Positions 18,198-26,018 of a stretch of DNA of 64,000 nt are shown here, piece by piece. The notes beneath the pieces were generated by a model, which saw only the letters and a list, made by a program, of their open reading frames with translations, was not told the DNA's origin and did no database searches. Position 1 is the stretch's first letter. Each line of letters starts with the position of its first letter. This stretch comes from Sphaerimonospora cavernae (GTDB lineage: Bacteria > Actinomycetota > Actinomycetes > Streptosporangiales > Streptosporangiaceae): contig NZ_JBHMQT010000012.1 of the NCBI RefSeq assembly GCF_042435035.1, forward strand, positions 26,370 to 90,369, given 5' to 3'. The translations under genes and the position numbers were made by a program.

Positions 18198-19244
18198 CTA
18201 CTTCGCGGAGGCGCCGACCAGCGCCTCGACGTCGTACTTGCCCGCCGCGACATCGGCCATGAACTGGTCCACCTGGGGTTGCAGGTCGGCGTGCTCGCCG
18301 CACATCACAATGGTCGGAACGTCGTCCACCCCGATTCTCCACATTCGGGCCTGACCCATCTTGAGGGTGCCCTTCTGGAACTCCTTGAGGGCGGCCGCGA
18401 GGTACGCTCCCGGGCTGAAGACCATGGAGATGTCGAAGCCGACGCTGTCGGCGCACCGGTCGGTACCCGGGGTGAGCGTGTAGACCTGGTTGTCACGAGC
18501 GAGGGAGGCGACCGCGTCGGTCGCGCCACCGAGGTAGGGGTAGATGACCTTGACGCCAAGGGAGATCTGCGCCTGGGCGGCTTCGCGCGCCTTGCCGGAG
18601 TCGTTGAGGTCGCCCGTGTAGGTCGTGACGAGCGTGGCCTCGGGGACGACGGCCTGCATACCGGCGCTGAAGCCCGCGGCCGCCTGCTTGGAGAAGTCGA
18701 GTTCGGGACCGGTGATGAAGCCCGCCTTCGTGGATCCGCTCTTCTTGAGCAGCAGGCCCGTCGCCAGGCCGCCGGCGAAGAGGATCTCCTTGACGTTCTC
18801 CTGGGACTGCGCGAAGTACTCGGTCTGCTCGACGCCGACCCCGCCGTTGATGTACCAGTGGACGCCCTTGCACACGGGCTCCGGCGCCGCGCTGAGCGCG
18901 TCCTTGAGCTCGCTGGCACCGACGGCGATGAGGTCGACGGACTGGCGGCACAGGTTCTTGGCCTGGCTGATGCTGTCCGAAGGGTTGATCTTGTCCAGGG
19001 TGATGACGTTCCAGCCCTGCGTCTTGGCGAACGTCGTGGCCTCGTCGACGAGGCTCTGGTAGTACCCGTTGTCCTTGCTGTCACCGGGGCTCATGACCCC
19101 GATGACGACCTTGCCGTCACCGTTGACGTCGGGCTGCTGACCGGCCGTCCCGTTGGCGGAGGCCGAGAGCGTGCTGCCGCAGCCTGTCAGAAGCAGGCCT
19201 GACGCGACGGTTATCGCCAGGACGGCGTTGGACCACTTCTTCAC
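18198..19244 (-). CDS. BMP-family substrate-binding lipoprotein
   Basis: A 348-residue secreted lipoprotein: KK near the N-terminus, a hydrophobic core, and the lipobox LLLTGC with the acylated cysteine at residue 22. The mature part has the BMP/PnrA fold pattern (VIGVMSPGDSKDNGYYQSLV, then AVGASELKDAL, FAGGLATGLLL, VIYPYLGGATDAV). It should bind the substrate outside the membrane and pass it to the permeases encoded downstream; known relatives bind nucleosides, purines or autoinducer-like ligands. GTG at 19244 overlaps the stop of a degenerate partial copy of itself (GTGA). Confidence 0.9.
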   Translation of the reverse strand: MKKWSNAVLAITVASGLLLTGCGSTLSASANGTAGQQPDVNGDGKVVIGVMSPGDSKDNGYYQSLVDEATTFAKTQGWNVITLDKINPSDSISQAKNLCRQSVDLIAVGASELKDALSAAPEPVCKGVHWYINGGVGVEQTEYFAQSQENVKEILFAGGLATGLLLKKSGSTKAGFITGPELDFSKQAAAGFSAGMQAVVPEATLVTTYTGDLNDSGKAREAAQAQISLGVKVIYPYLGGATDAVASLARDNQVYTLTPGTDRCADSVGFDISMVFSPGAYLAAALKEFQKGTLKMGQARMWRIGVDDVPTIVMCGEHADLQPQVDQFMADVAAGKYDVEALVGASAK

Positions 19245-19615
19245 GTGTCCTGCCCTTCACGGTCCGGGCTGGCCGGACGAGTCATGTCGTACGGGTGAGG
19301 AGGGTGGGCCGGATCGCGTGCCTGATTGACCGCGTCGGCCGGATTGAGCCTGTCGATCGTGCGGATCTCCCAGCCGCCTGCCTGGTCGATCTTGTTCGCG
19401 TCGTCGGCGAAGCTCTGGTAGTAGCTGTTGTCATGGATGTCGCCGGGGCACGTGACCCCGATGACGCCCGTCCCATCCCCGTTGACGTCCGGCTGCCCTT
19501 TGCCCGCGATCGAGGAGCCGCCGTCCTCCGTTCCGAAGCCGCTGCCACCGCGGGCGGTGAGCAGCGGCTTCGGAACGGGAATGATCGCGAGGGTAGCCCG
19601 TGCCGAAGTGTTCAT
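19241..19615 (-). pseudogene. Degenerate N-terminal duplicate of the BMP lipoprotein gene
   Basis: This 124-residue frame starts at an ATG with a perfect GGAGG 7 bases upstream (19615). Its middle aligns with mature residues about 36-95 of the adjacent BMP protein: GQPDVNGDG, VIGVTCPGDIHDNSYYQSFA and RLNPADAVNQAR match QQPDVNGDG, VIGVMSPGDSKDNGYYQSLV and KINPSDSISQAK. The lipobox is gone, replaced by a proline/glycine-rich stretch encoded by a long palindrome, and the C-terminal two thirds are missing. Its stop overlaps the BMP start. It could be a decayed duplication retained as a coupled leader gene; a secreted function is unlikely without a signal peptide. Confidence 0.7.
19528..19578. repeat. 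51-bp near-perfect palindrome inside the BMP remnant
   Basis: Two 17-base arms (19528-19544 and 19562-19578, core GTTCCGAAGCCGCTG / CAGCGGCTTCGGAAC) are exact inverse complements. Between them caccgc and gcggtg can extend the stem, leaving almost no loop. In the minus-strand transcript this is a very stable hairpin between the start of the remnant frame and the BMP start. It could be a translational or RNase-stability element, or a small palindromic insertion that helped break the duplicate. Confidence 0.85.
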
Positions 19616-19644
19616 CGCGTTGCCTCCGAAGCGCGGAGGGCGAT

Positions 19645-20004
19645 TCACTCCTTGTGTGACTCGGGGGCGGCGCCCCACTGGATGATCTGGACGTAGTTGC
19701 CGTCGGGGTCAGCGACGGTGCCGATGAGGCCGAACGGCATCTGCTCCACCTCGCGCACCCACGTGACGTCCAGCGTCTTCAGGTGCGCCTCGATCGCACG
19801 GCAGTCCTCCACGTCCAGGTTGAGGACGACGCGCGCGGGCTCCTTCGTCGGTCCGCTGACCTCGCTGTGCTCCTCGATGAACAGCTGCGTCGAACCGAAC
19901 GCGAAGGCGCCCATCTCGTTCTCCTTGACGTCGAACGCGGCGCGGTACCACTCCTTCATCGTCTCGACGGCGGAAGAGCCGATCAGCAGGCTGCCAAGAT
20001 TCAT
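19645..20004 (-). CDS. Short VOC-family protein
   Basis: A 119-residue single VOC module pair: SAVETMKEWYRAAFDVKENE at the N-terminus, LFIEEHSEV, then IGTVADPDGNYVQIIQW at the end. The usual first histidine is replaced (GSLLIGSSAVETM), so the metal site may be incomplete and the protein may bind a ligand rather than catalyse. The ATG at 20004 has AGGAG eight bases upstream. It lies between a cupin gene and the BMP remnant in the GntR-led train. Confidence 0.75.
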   Translation of the reverse strand: MNLGSLLIGSSAVETMKEWYRAAFDVKENEMGAFAFGSTQLFIEEHSEVSGPTKEPARVVLNLDVEDCRAIEAHLKTLDVTWVREVEQMPFGLIGTVADPDGNYVQIIQWGAAPESHKE

Positions 20005-20014
20005 TGGGGGTCTC

Positions 20015-20374
20015 CTATCCGTTCCGGTAGTCCTCGCGGGGAGGGGTGAAGATGTCGAGGATCCAGGTCTCTCCGTGTTCGGGGTCGCCGATGAAACGGC
20101 TGTCCCCGTGCAGGAAGCTCTTGGGGGCCCAGTAGACGTCGCCGGGCCCCAGCACCCGTCGCTCGTCCGAGCCGATGCGGAAGTCCAACTGGCCCTTGAT
20201 GATGACGCCGAACTGCTCGTTGTCGGGGTGGCAGTCGTACGGCGTCGGCCCGACGCCCTCGCGGATCCGCCACATGGTCAGCATCAGGTCGTCGCCGGTG
20301 TAGATGCGGCGTCTGAAGCCCGGCTTGATCTCCTTGAAGGCGTCGTCGTCGAAGCGCCAAACGTGTTCGGTCAT
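20015..20374 (-). CDS. Single-domain cupin protein
   Basis: A 119-residue cupin. Motif 1 is CHPDNEQFGVIIKGQLDFRI, which keeps one histidine and the glutamate-like position, and motif 2 is GPGDVYWAPKSFLHGD with a histidine. Such small cupins act as dioxygenases, isomerases or ligand sensors. It lies 22 bases after the GntR regulator stop and 10 bases before the VOC start, so it is probably co-transcribed with both. Confidence 0.8.
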   Translation of the reverse strand: MTEHVWRFDDDAFKEIKPGFRRRIYTGDDLMLTMWRIREGVGPTPYDCHPDNEQFGVIIKGQLDFRIGSDERRVLGPGDVYWAPKSFLHGDSRFIGDPEHGETWILDIFTPPREDYRNG

Positions 20375-20396
20375 GCTCTCTCCGTCGTCGGGGGGT

Positions 20397-21104
20397 TCAG
20401 ACCATCCGGGCGATCATGGAATGCTCGACCTGGCTGAGGTGGAACTCGGCGGCCTGGGCCGCGCAGTCCTCATCGCCGGCCTGGATGGCCTCGGCGATGC
20501 GCCGGTGGGCGGCGCACGCCTCGGTGATGACCTCGCGTACGGCTTCCACGTTGGTGGAGGAGTCCAGCAGCGTACGGAACTCCTCGGAGGCGAAGACGCC
20601 ATCGAGGACCTTGCCGTACAGCTCCTGCAGGGTCGGGTTGCCGCAGGCGCGGGCGACCGTCCAGTGGAAGAGCCGGTCGGAACCGCGGAACTCCTCCAAC
20701 GACATCTCCCCGGTGAAGGAATCAGCCATCCGGAGCAGCTCGTCGCGTTCCGCGGAGGTCGCCCGGGACGCGGCGAAGCGGGCGATCGAGACCTCGATGA
20801 CCCTGCGGCATTCGAACAGCTCGCGCACCCGGCTCTTACGGGGATCGACGCTGATCTCCGGAAGCTTCTCGGCGACGTGGAAACGGTTGCCGACCTTGTG
20901 CACGCGTCCGAGCGCCAGCAGACTCTGCACCGCTTCCCGCACCGAGGTGCGGGCCACGCCGAACTCCTCGCAGAGCTCCCGCTCGGAGGGGAGGCGGGTG
21001 CCCGGGGCCAGCGCGCCGGTCTCGATGCTCTCCAGCAGCGCGTCGCGGATCTCCTCGGAGACCATCCGGCGGGCCGGAACCGGCCCGAACCTGGCCCGGG
21101 TCAC
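20397..21104 (-). CDS. GntR-family transcriptional regulator (FadR/FCD subfamily)
   Basis: A 235-residue regulator. The winged helix-turn-helix occupies residues about 14-76 (GTRLPSERELCEEFGVARTSVREAV) and the FCD all-helical ligand/metal domain follows (RRVIEVSIARFAA; FHWTVARACGNPTL; EACAAHRRIAEAIQAGD). FCD regulators usually respond to a carboxylic acid of the pathway that they control. The GTG at 21104 overlaps the stop of the upstream VOC gene. A TNGTNNNACNA-type site at 21628-21638 in the promoter of this unit suggests autoregulation and control of the downstream catabolic genes. Confidence 0.9.
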   Translation of the reverse strand: MTRARFGPVPARRMVSEEIRDALLESIETGALAPGTRLPSERELCEEFGVARTSVREAVQSLLALGRVHKVGNRFHVAEKLPEISVDPRKSRVRELFECRRVIEVSIARFAASRATSAERDELLRMADSFTGEMSLEEFRGSDRLFHWTVARACGNPTLQELYGKVLDGVFASEEFRTLLDSSTNVEAVREVITEACAAHRRIAEAIQAGDEDCAAQAAEFHLSQVEHSMIARMV

Positions 21105-21595
21105 GACCTGCCACCCCCCATCAGGGCGGCGAAGCGCCGCCGCTCACCCGCGATGTCGAGCGGCCGGACGATCGCCTCGTGCTCCTCATCGCCCCAGAAC
21201 TCGGCGGGGACGAGCCACATGACCTCGAACTCCAGACCGTCGGGGTCCTTGGCGTACAGGCTCTTGTTCGCGCCGTGGTCGCTGGCTCCGATGAGCGCAC
21301 CCTCGCGGGTCAGCCGCTCTTCGACCGCGGCCAGTTCCTCCAGGGTGGGCACCTCCCACGCGATGTGGTAGAGCCCCACGGTCCTCTGCCCCGCCGCGGA
21401 GTCGCCCGCGGCCGATCCGATCGTGAACAGGGCCAGGTCGTGGTGGTTGTCGGAGTCGGGCGCGCGCAGGAACATGTACTGGCCGGCCGGGCTCTCGATG
21501 ATCACCTTGAAGCCCAGCACCCGCTGGTAGAAGTCCGCGGTCCGGCGGGCGTCCCGCACGTACAGCACCGCATGGTTCATCCGGGTGATCCCCAT
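21101..21595 (-). CDS. VOC-family extradiol dioxygenase-like protein
   Basis: A 164-residue VOC protein with a complete metal triad pattern: RMNHAVLYVRDARRTADFY (histidine 8), GLYHIAWEV (second histidine) and LYAKDPDGLEFEVMWL (glutamate). Catechol 2,3-dioxygenase-like small VOC proteins share this. ATG 21595 is preceded by GGAGG with 8-base spacing. It is the first gene of the GntR-led operon, immediately downstream of a well-formed promoter with a regulator site. Confidence 0.82.
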   Translation of the reverse strand: MGITRMNHAVLYVRDARRTADFYQRVLGFKVIIESPAGQYMFLRAPDSDNHHDLALFTIGSAAGDSAAGQRTVGLYHIAWEVPTLEELAAVEERLTREGALIGASDHGANKSLYAKDPDGLEFEVMWLVPAEFWGDEEHEAIVRPLDIAGERRRFAALMGGGRS

Positions 21596-21627
21596 CTGGC
21601 CCGCCTCCAGATTGCCTTTTGGTCTGT

Positions 21628-21672
21628 TGGTCTGACAATCAGATCATAAGTTGGGCAGGTGAGAAGATTCAA
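21628..21672 (-). promoter_or_regulatory. Promoter with GntR/LldR-type operator for the VOC-gntR operon
   Basis: On the minus strand a -35 TTGAAT (21672-21667), 18-base spacer and -10 TATGAT (21648-21643) place transcription start near 21636. The 11-mer TGGTCTGACAA at 21628-21638, a match to the TNGTNNNACNA consensus of FCD-type GntR regulators, covers that start, which suits repression by the GntR encoded two genes on. A partial second copy (TGGTCTGT) lies at 21620-21627. The -35 sits beside the end of the pucR-like gene. Confidence 0.6.
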
Positions 21673-22856
21673 GAGGCTCTTCCGGAGAAAACGTGCAGCA
21701 GCTCGCGGGCCGTCAGGGCGGTCCGGAGACGGTGGGCGGTCTCCGGATCCAGCGGGTCGGCGCTGAGCAGCTGGCGGAGCTGGCCGACGCGGTAGCCGAC
21801 CGAGTTGCGGTGCAGATGAAGCAGGTCGGCGACCGCCGCCCGGCTGCCCCGGGTGGCCAGCCACGCGTTCAGGGTGAGGAGCAGCTCCGGCTTGTCGAGG
21901 ATCGGTCCAAGCTGCTGCTCGACGAACGCGTTCAGCTGTTCGGGCGGTACGGCCAGCAGCAGTTGCGCCGGGCCGAGCGTGGAGTGGAGCAGCTCGGTCT
22001 CGCCCGCTCTCCGTCTGAGCAGGCCGAGCACGGTCTCGGCGTCCCGGAAGGACCGGGCGGTCTCCCGGGGATCCGTCACCACGGGCCCGGTCGCGGCCAG
22101 CACGGTCCCGTCGCCGACCATGCCCTGGAGCCGGACGCGGATCCGGGTGACCTCCCGGGGGATGTCGCCGGAGAGCACGGTCCAGCCTTCGCCGTCCTCC
22201 TGCCGCACCGGCATCTCCAGCCAGGACAGCGCGGTGGACCAGGTGCGGCGGTTGGACCCGTCGTAGGCGAAGACCGCCGCCGAGTGCGGCTCGTCGAGCC
22301 GGAGCCCGAACCTGGCCGCCGTGCGGGTCAGTTCGTTGGTACTCCGCAGGGCCCCGTAGCGCAACTCGTCGATGAGCCGGCTCGCGGTCTCGGCCGTCGC
22401 CGCCGCCGCCGCGTCACGCCGCACCGCCTCGATCGCCACAGCCGTCGCCGAGGCATCGAGATAGGCCAGGGCCCGCTCGCCGACGGGTTCGGCGAGCAGC
22501 AGCAGGCCCACCCGGCGCTGCGCGGCCCACACGGCCAGTGCCCTGGCCGTCCATCCGTCTCCCAGGGAGACCGTGACCGGCCCGGGTTCGGCGAAGACGC
22601 GGGCCACCTCAGCCGGGCTCATCGTCGCGTCCCCGCCGTCGGTGGCGCAGAAGACGCCGCCGTGCACGCCGATCAGGCGGGCGGCCCGGCCGGTCTCCGC
22701 GGCGATCCGGGCCAGGATCGACCGCCACCCGGCGCCGCCGAGGGCCAGCGAGTTGAGCCCGGCCGCGAACTCCTCAACGGTGGCCGCGGGGGCCTGGTGG
22801 CGGCTCGGCGCGTTCGTCGGGCCGGCCAGACTTTCCACTGCAATCAGGCCATCCAT
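21669..22856 (-). CDS. PucR/CdaR-type transcriptional regulator
   Basis: A 395-residue regulator. The C-terminal 60 residues form the PucR HTH_30 domain (LTLNAWLATRGSRAAVADLLHLHRNSVGYRVGQL), preceded by a GGDEF-like/CdaR middle domain and an N-terminal sensing region. Members control purine, GABA or sugar-acid catabolism. The ATG at 22856 has GGGAGG ten bases upstream. It is divergent from the M20 amidohydrolase gene with a 100-base shared intergenic space, the classic arrangement for control of that neighbour. Confidence 0.85.
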   Translation of the reverse strand: MDGLIAVESLAGPTNAPSRHQAPAATVEEFAAGLNSLALGGAGWRSILARIAAETGRAARLIGVHGGVFCATDGGDATMSPAEVARVFAEPGPVTVSLGDGWTARALAVWAAQRRVGLLLLAEPVGERALAYLDASATAVAIEAVRRDAAAAATAETASRLIDELRYGALRSTNELTRTAARFGLRLDEPHSAAVFAYDGSNRRTWSTALSWLEMPVRQEDGEGWTVLSGDIPREVTRIRVRLQGMVGDGTVLAATGPVVTDPRETARSFRDAETVLGLLRRRAGETELLHSTLGPAQLLLAVPPEQLNAFVEQQLGPILDKPELLLTLNAWLATRGSRAAVADLLHLHRNSVGYRVGQLRQLLSADPLDPETAHRLRTALTARELLHVFSGRAS

Positions 22857-22956
22857 GCCACCTCCCGGCGTTTCGCCCTTAGGCGCAGAATGTGCGACAT
22901 TTCATATCACTCACTGATTTTTTAGGACAGTCTTGATTGCGGAGAGAATCCCTGCC

Positions 22957-24117
22957 ATGCATGACCGAACGAAGGCCGCCGCGAAGGCGGCGATCGACCA
23001 GGAGGCGGATCGTCTGGTCGCGCTGAGCCACCGGCTGCACGCCCATCCCGAGCTGGGATTCGAGGAGGAGCGGGCCTGTGCGTGGCTGACCGATGAGCTG
23101 TCTTCGCGGGGCTTCGCCGTACGGGCCGGGGTGTGCGACCTGCCCACGGCGTTCGTCGCCACGGCCGGGAGCGGGCCGCTGGTGATCGGTGTCTGCGCCG
23201 AGTACGACGCGCTGCCCGGTGTGGGCCACGCCTGTGGCCACAACGTCATCGCCGCGGCCGCCGTGGCCGCGGGGCTGGCCCTGGCCCGCGTCGCCGACGA
23301 CCTCGGGATCACGGTCAAGGTGCTGGGCACACCCGCGGAGGAGAACGGCGGCGGCAAGGTCCTGATGATCGAACGTGGCGCGTTCGACGACGTGCACGCG
23401 GCGATGATGGTCCACCCGGCGCCGCGCGAACGGCTCGCCCCGCCCGTTCTCGCCCGGGCGCAGCTGCACGTCGAGTACGAAGGCCGGCCCGCGCACGCCT
23501 CGGCCTGCCCCGAGGAGGGGATCAACGCCGCCGACGCGCTGACGGTCGCGCAGGTCGCCATCGGCCTGCTCCGCCAGCACGTGCCCGCGGACCAGCGGAT
23601 CCACGGCATCGTCACCGAGGGCGGTCAGGTGCCCAACGTCGTGCCCGCTCACACGTCCGCGGACTACTACGTGCGGGCGCGGACGCTCGCCGAGTTGTCG
23701 GTTCTGGAGACACGGGTGCGGGCCTGCTTCGAGGCGGGTGCCGTCGCGACCGGCTCGCGGCTGTCGATCGGTACGGCCTCGCCCGCGTACTCGGAGTTCC
23801 GCCATGATGGTCCCCTGTCAGAGTCCTACCGGCGGAATGCGGAGGCACTCGGCCGGATGTTTCCTGAAGTGACGCCGGCCGATGAGCGGATGGCCGCCTC
23901 GACCGACATGGCCAACGTCTCGCTCGTCGTGCCCGCCATCCAGCCGCTCGTCTCGATCGGCTCGGGCCCGGTGGGGCAGCACCAGGAGGAGTTCGCGGCG
24001 TTCGCCGTACGGCCGGCCGCGGACCGCGCCCTGCTCGACGGCGGTACGGCGATGGCGTGGACCGCGATCGACATCGCCCTCGATGAGGAGCAGCGCCGCC
24101 GCCTCATCAGGCCATGA
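22957..24117 (+). CDS. M20-family metal amidohydrolase/peptidase (AbgB/aminoacylase-like)
   Basis: A 386-residue M20D-type dimetal hydrolase. Metal and catalytic motifs are VIGVCAEYDALPGVGHACGH, GTPAEENGGGK and MMVHPAPRE, and a dimerisation lid domain lies in the middle (GRPAHASACPEEGINAADAL). Relatives cleave N-acyl amino acids, p-aminobenzoyl-glutamate or indole conjugates. ATG 22957 follows GGAGAG; an upstream in-frame TTG (22933) has no ribosome site. Its end overlaps the convergent chorismate synthase gene by 11 bases. Likely controlled by the divergent PucR-type regulator. Confidence 0.85.
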   Translation: MHDRTKAAAKAAIDQEADRLVALSHRLHAHPELGFEEERACAWLTDELSSRGFAVRAGVCDLPTAFVATAGSGPLVIGVCAEYDALPGVGHACGHNVIAAAAVAAGLALARVADDLGITVKVLGTPAEENGGGKVLMIERGAFDDVHAAMMVHPAPRERLAPPVLARAQLHVEYEGRPAHASACPEEGINAADALTVAQVAIGLLRQHVPADQRIHGIVTEGGQVPNVVPAHTSADYYVRARTLAELSVLETRVRACFEAGAVATGSRLSIGTASPAYSEFRHDGPLSESYRRNAEALGRMFPEVTPADERMAASTDMANVSLVVPAIQPLVSIGSGPVGQHQEEFAAFAVRPAADRALLDGGTAMAWTAIDIALDEEQRRRLIRP

Positions 24118-25327
24118 CCTGGACGGCCAGCCCGTCGAGGTAGGCCCGGGCGTTCCGGCGGGTCTCGGCCACGGAGTCACCGCCGAACTTCTCGAGCACC
24201 GCGTCGGCGAGCACCAGCGCCGCCATGGCCTCGGCCACGACGCCGGTCGCCGGGACCGAGCACACATCGCTGCGCTGGTTGATGGCCCTGGCCGGCGTGC
24301 CGGTGACCACGTCGATCGTGGACAGCGCCCTGGGCACCGTGGAGATCGGCTTCATCGCGGCCCTGACGCGCACGATCTCCCCGGAGGTCATGCCGCCCTC
24401 GATGCCGCCCGCCCGGCCGGTGAGGCGTCTGACCGTCAGCGGGCCGGCGGCCACCGCCTCGATCTCGTCATGGGCCCGCGAACCGCGGCGGGTCGCCGTC
24501 GTGAAGCCGTCACCGACCTCGACGCCCTTGATGGCCTGGATGCCCATGAGCGCGGCGGCGAGGCGGGCGTCCAGGCGGCGGTCCCAGTGCACATAACTGC
24601 CCAGGCCGGGCGGCAGGCCGTACACCACGACCTCGACGATCCCGCCCAGGGTGTCGCCGTCCCGGTGCGCCGCCTCGATCTCGGCGACCATGCGGGCACT
24701 GGTCTCGGGGTCGGCACAGCGGACCGGGTCGGCGTCGATCGCAGGGGTCTGGCCCCGGTCGGGGACGATCCCCTCGGCCAGCTGTACCGGGCCCAGCCCC
24801 ACCACGTGACTGAGGATCTCGACGTCGAGGGCCTGGCCCAGGAACGCCCGGGCGACCTCCCCGATCGTGACGCGGGCGGCGGTCTCCCGGGCGCTGGCGC
24901 GTTCCAGGACCGGCCGCACGTCGTCGAAGCCGTACTTCTGCATGCCGGACAGGTCAGCGTGACCGGGGCGCGGGCGAGTGAGCGAGGCGGCGCGTCCCCG
25001 GTCCTCGAACCGTCCCGGCTCGTCGTAGCGCCGCCCGTCCGGGTCGGCCGGGTCGGGGTCCATCACCTCGCGCCATTTCGGCCATTCGGTGTTGGCGATC
25101 TCCACGGCCACCGGACCGCCCAGCGTGCGGCCGTGCCGTACCCCGCCTGTGAACCGCACCTCGTCCCGCTCGAACCGCATCCGGGCGCCGCGCCCGTATC
25201 CGAGGCGGCGCCGCGCGAGCGCGTCGCCGAGCTCCTCGGACGAGATCTGGACGCCCGCGGGGAGTCCTTCGAGCACTGCGGTGAGAGTGGAGCCGTGGGA
25301 TTCGCCTGCGGTGAGCCATCTGAGCAT
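24107..25327 (-). CDS. aroC: Chorismate synthase
   Basis: A full-length 406-residue chorismate synthase, which removes phosphate from EPSP using reduced FMN to give chorismate, the last shikimate-pathway step. Signature motifs are present: TAGESHG near residue 8, TRPRPGHADLSGMQKYG, RASARETAARV, GIEGGMTSGE and DVCSVPATGVV. Unlike the usual arrangement it is not next to aroK, aroB or other shikimate genes, so it is probably an extra copy supporting an aromatic pathway, or a relocated gene. The ATG at 25327 has a weak ribosome site; the upstream 150 bases are rich in inverted repeats. Confidence 0.93.
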   Translation of the reverse strand: MLRWLTAGESHGSTLTAVLEGLPAGVQISSEELGDALARRRLGYGRGARMRFERDEVRFTGGVRHGRTLGGPVAVEIANTEWPKWREVMDPDPADPDGRRYDEPGRFEDRGRAASLTRPRPGHADLSGMQKYGFDDVRPVLERASARETAARVTIGEVARAFLGQALDVEILSHVVGLGPVQLAEGIVPDRGQTPAIDADPVRCADPETSARMVAEIEAAHRDGDTLGGIVEVVVYGLPPGLGSYVHWDRRLDARLAAALMGIQAIKGVEVGDGFTTATRRGSRAHDEIEAVAAGPLTVRRLTGRAGGIEGGMTSGEIVRVRAAMKPISTVPRALSTIDVVTGTPARAINQRSDVCSVPATGVVAEAMAALVLADAVLEKFGGDSVAETRRNARAYLDGLAVQVMA

Positions 25328-25362
25328 GTCTGCGAAACTGCCACAGCACGGCGGGGATCATG

Positions 25363-25379
25363 TTGTGCTTCAAGCACAA
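25363..25379. promoter_or_regulatory. Perfect 17-bp palindrome upstream of aroC
   Basis: TTGTGCTT-C-AAGCACAA is exactly palindromic around one central base, 36 bases before the aroC start codon and beyond the end of the HbpS-like gene. Its symmetry and location fit a dimeric repressor operator or a leader hairpin for aroC. No matching regulator is identifiable in the window. Confidence 0.6.
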
Positions 25380-25384
25380 AAGTT

Positions 25385-25495
25385 ACCGATCGCCCATGGG
25401 CCGGTCTCGAAAGCACTCCCGCCGAGCCACACCGCCCCTGCTCACCGGACCTTTCCCTCCAGGGCGCAGAGTTTCCGCGGTGTGGCTACGGCGGG
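25385..25495 (-). ncRNA. Candidate structured leader RNA upstream of aroC (or end of the HbpS-like transcript)
   Basis: Two consecutive foldable elements follow each other. First is ACCG/CGGT enclosing the palindrome GCCCATGGGC (25385-25405). Second is a long stem of 18-base arms differing by a single bulged base (25418-25435 with 25477-25495), whose 41-base loop contains a further CCCTG/CAGGG pair. With the palindrome at 25363-25379 this makes at least three stems within 135 bases, 36-170 bases upstream of aroC. This could be a cis-acting leader RNA or a complex terminator; it did not match a riboswitch consensus that I recognise. Confidence 0.4.
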
Positions 25496-25525
25496 CACAG
25501 GTTTCGGCACGGGCCGTCGGCGCGG

Positions 25526-25921
25526 CTACGGAGCCAGCCTCGACAGGGCTGCCCGCGCGCACTCGACGTCCTGCTCCTCGGTTCCGCCGCTGACTCCCAC
25601 GGCGCCCACGACCCCGCCCTCTCGCGTGATGGGCAGCCCTCCCCCCAGGAACGCCAACATCGGATCCAATCGCTGCATGATCGCCTTGTTCTCCATGACG
25701 ATCAGTTTCTTCATCTCCGCGCTGCCGGCTCCGAAGTTGAGAGCCGTGTACGCCTTGGCCTCCGCGACCCTGTACATCGCTTTCGGGCAACCGTCCATCC
25801 GTGCGGCGGCAGCGACCGTGAACGTCGGGTCGAGGACGACAACGGCGATGTCGACGCCTCGTGAACGAGCGGCCTCGATCGCCGCGTTCACCACCTCGCC
25901 GGCGACCGTCAAGAATTCCAC
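25526..25921 (-). CDS. HbpS/GlcG-like (DUF336) protein
   Basis: A 131-residue heme-degrading/GlcG family protein: AIEAARSRGVDIAVVVLDPT, MDGCPKAMYRVAEAKAYTA, then PMLAFLGGGLPITREGGVVGAVGVSGG. These are the conserved blocks of HbpS-like oligomeric proteins, which bind heme or small ligands and often accompany catabolic genes. The GTG at 25921 has AAGGAG eight bases upstream. It sits downstream of two VOC genes in the same direction. Confidence 0.82.
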   Translation of the reverse strand: MEFLTVAGEVVNAAIEAARSRGVDIAVVVLDPTFTVAAAARMDGCPKAMYRVAEAKAYTALNFGAGSAEMKKLIVMENKAIMQRLDPMLAFLGGGLPITREGGVVGAVGVSGGTEEQDVECARAALSRLAP

Positions 25922-26018
25922 AGAGCTGCTCCTTCGCTCCCATCGCGTCGAGCCAGGTTCACCCGGCCCTCCGACACCAGTCCCGATCGCCCGAAACGAT
26001 GACGAAACTTCAGCGCCC

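Noticed and set aside
22879..23805. 308-residue minus-strand frame opposite the M20 gene
   Set aside because: An antisense shadow: composition is Arg/Gly/His-rich and the plus strand encodes an intact M20 enzyme.
25360..25593. Plus-strand frame over the aroC upstream region
   Set aside because: It runs through the inverted repeats and lacks homology; better explained as structured non-coding DNA.
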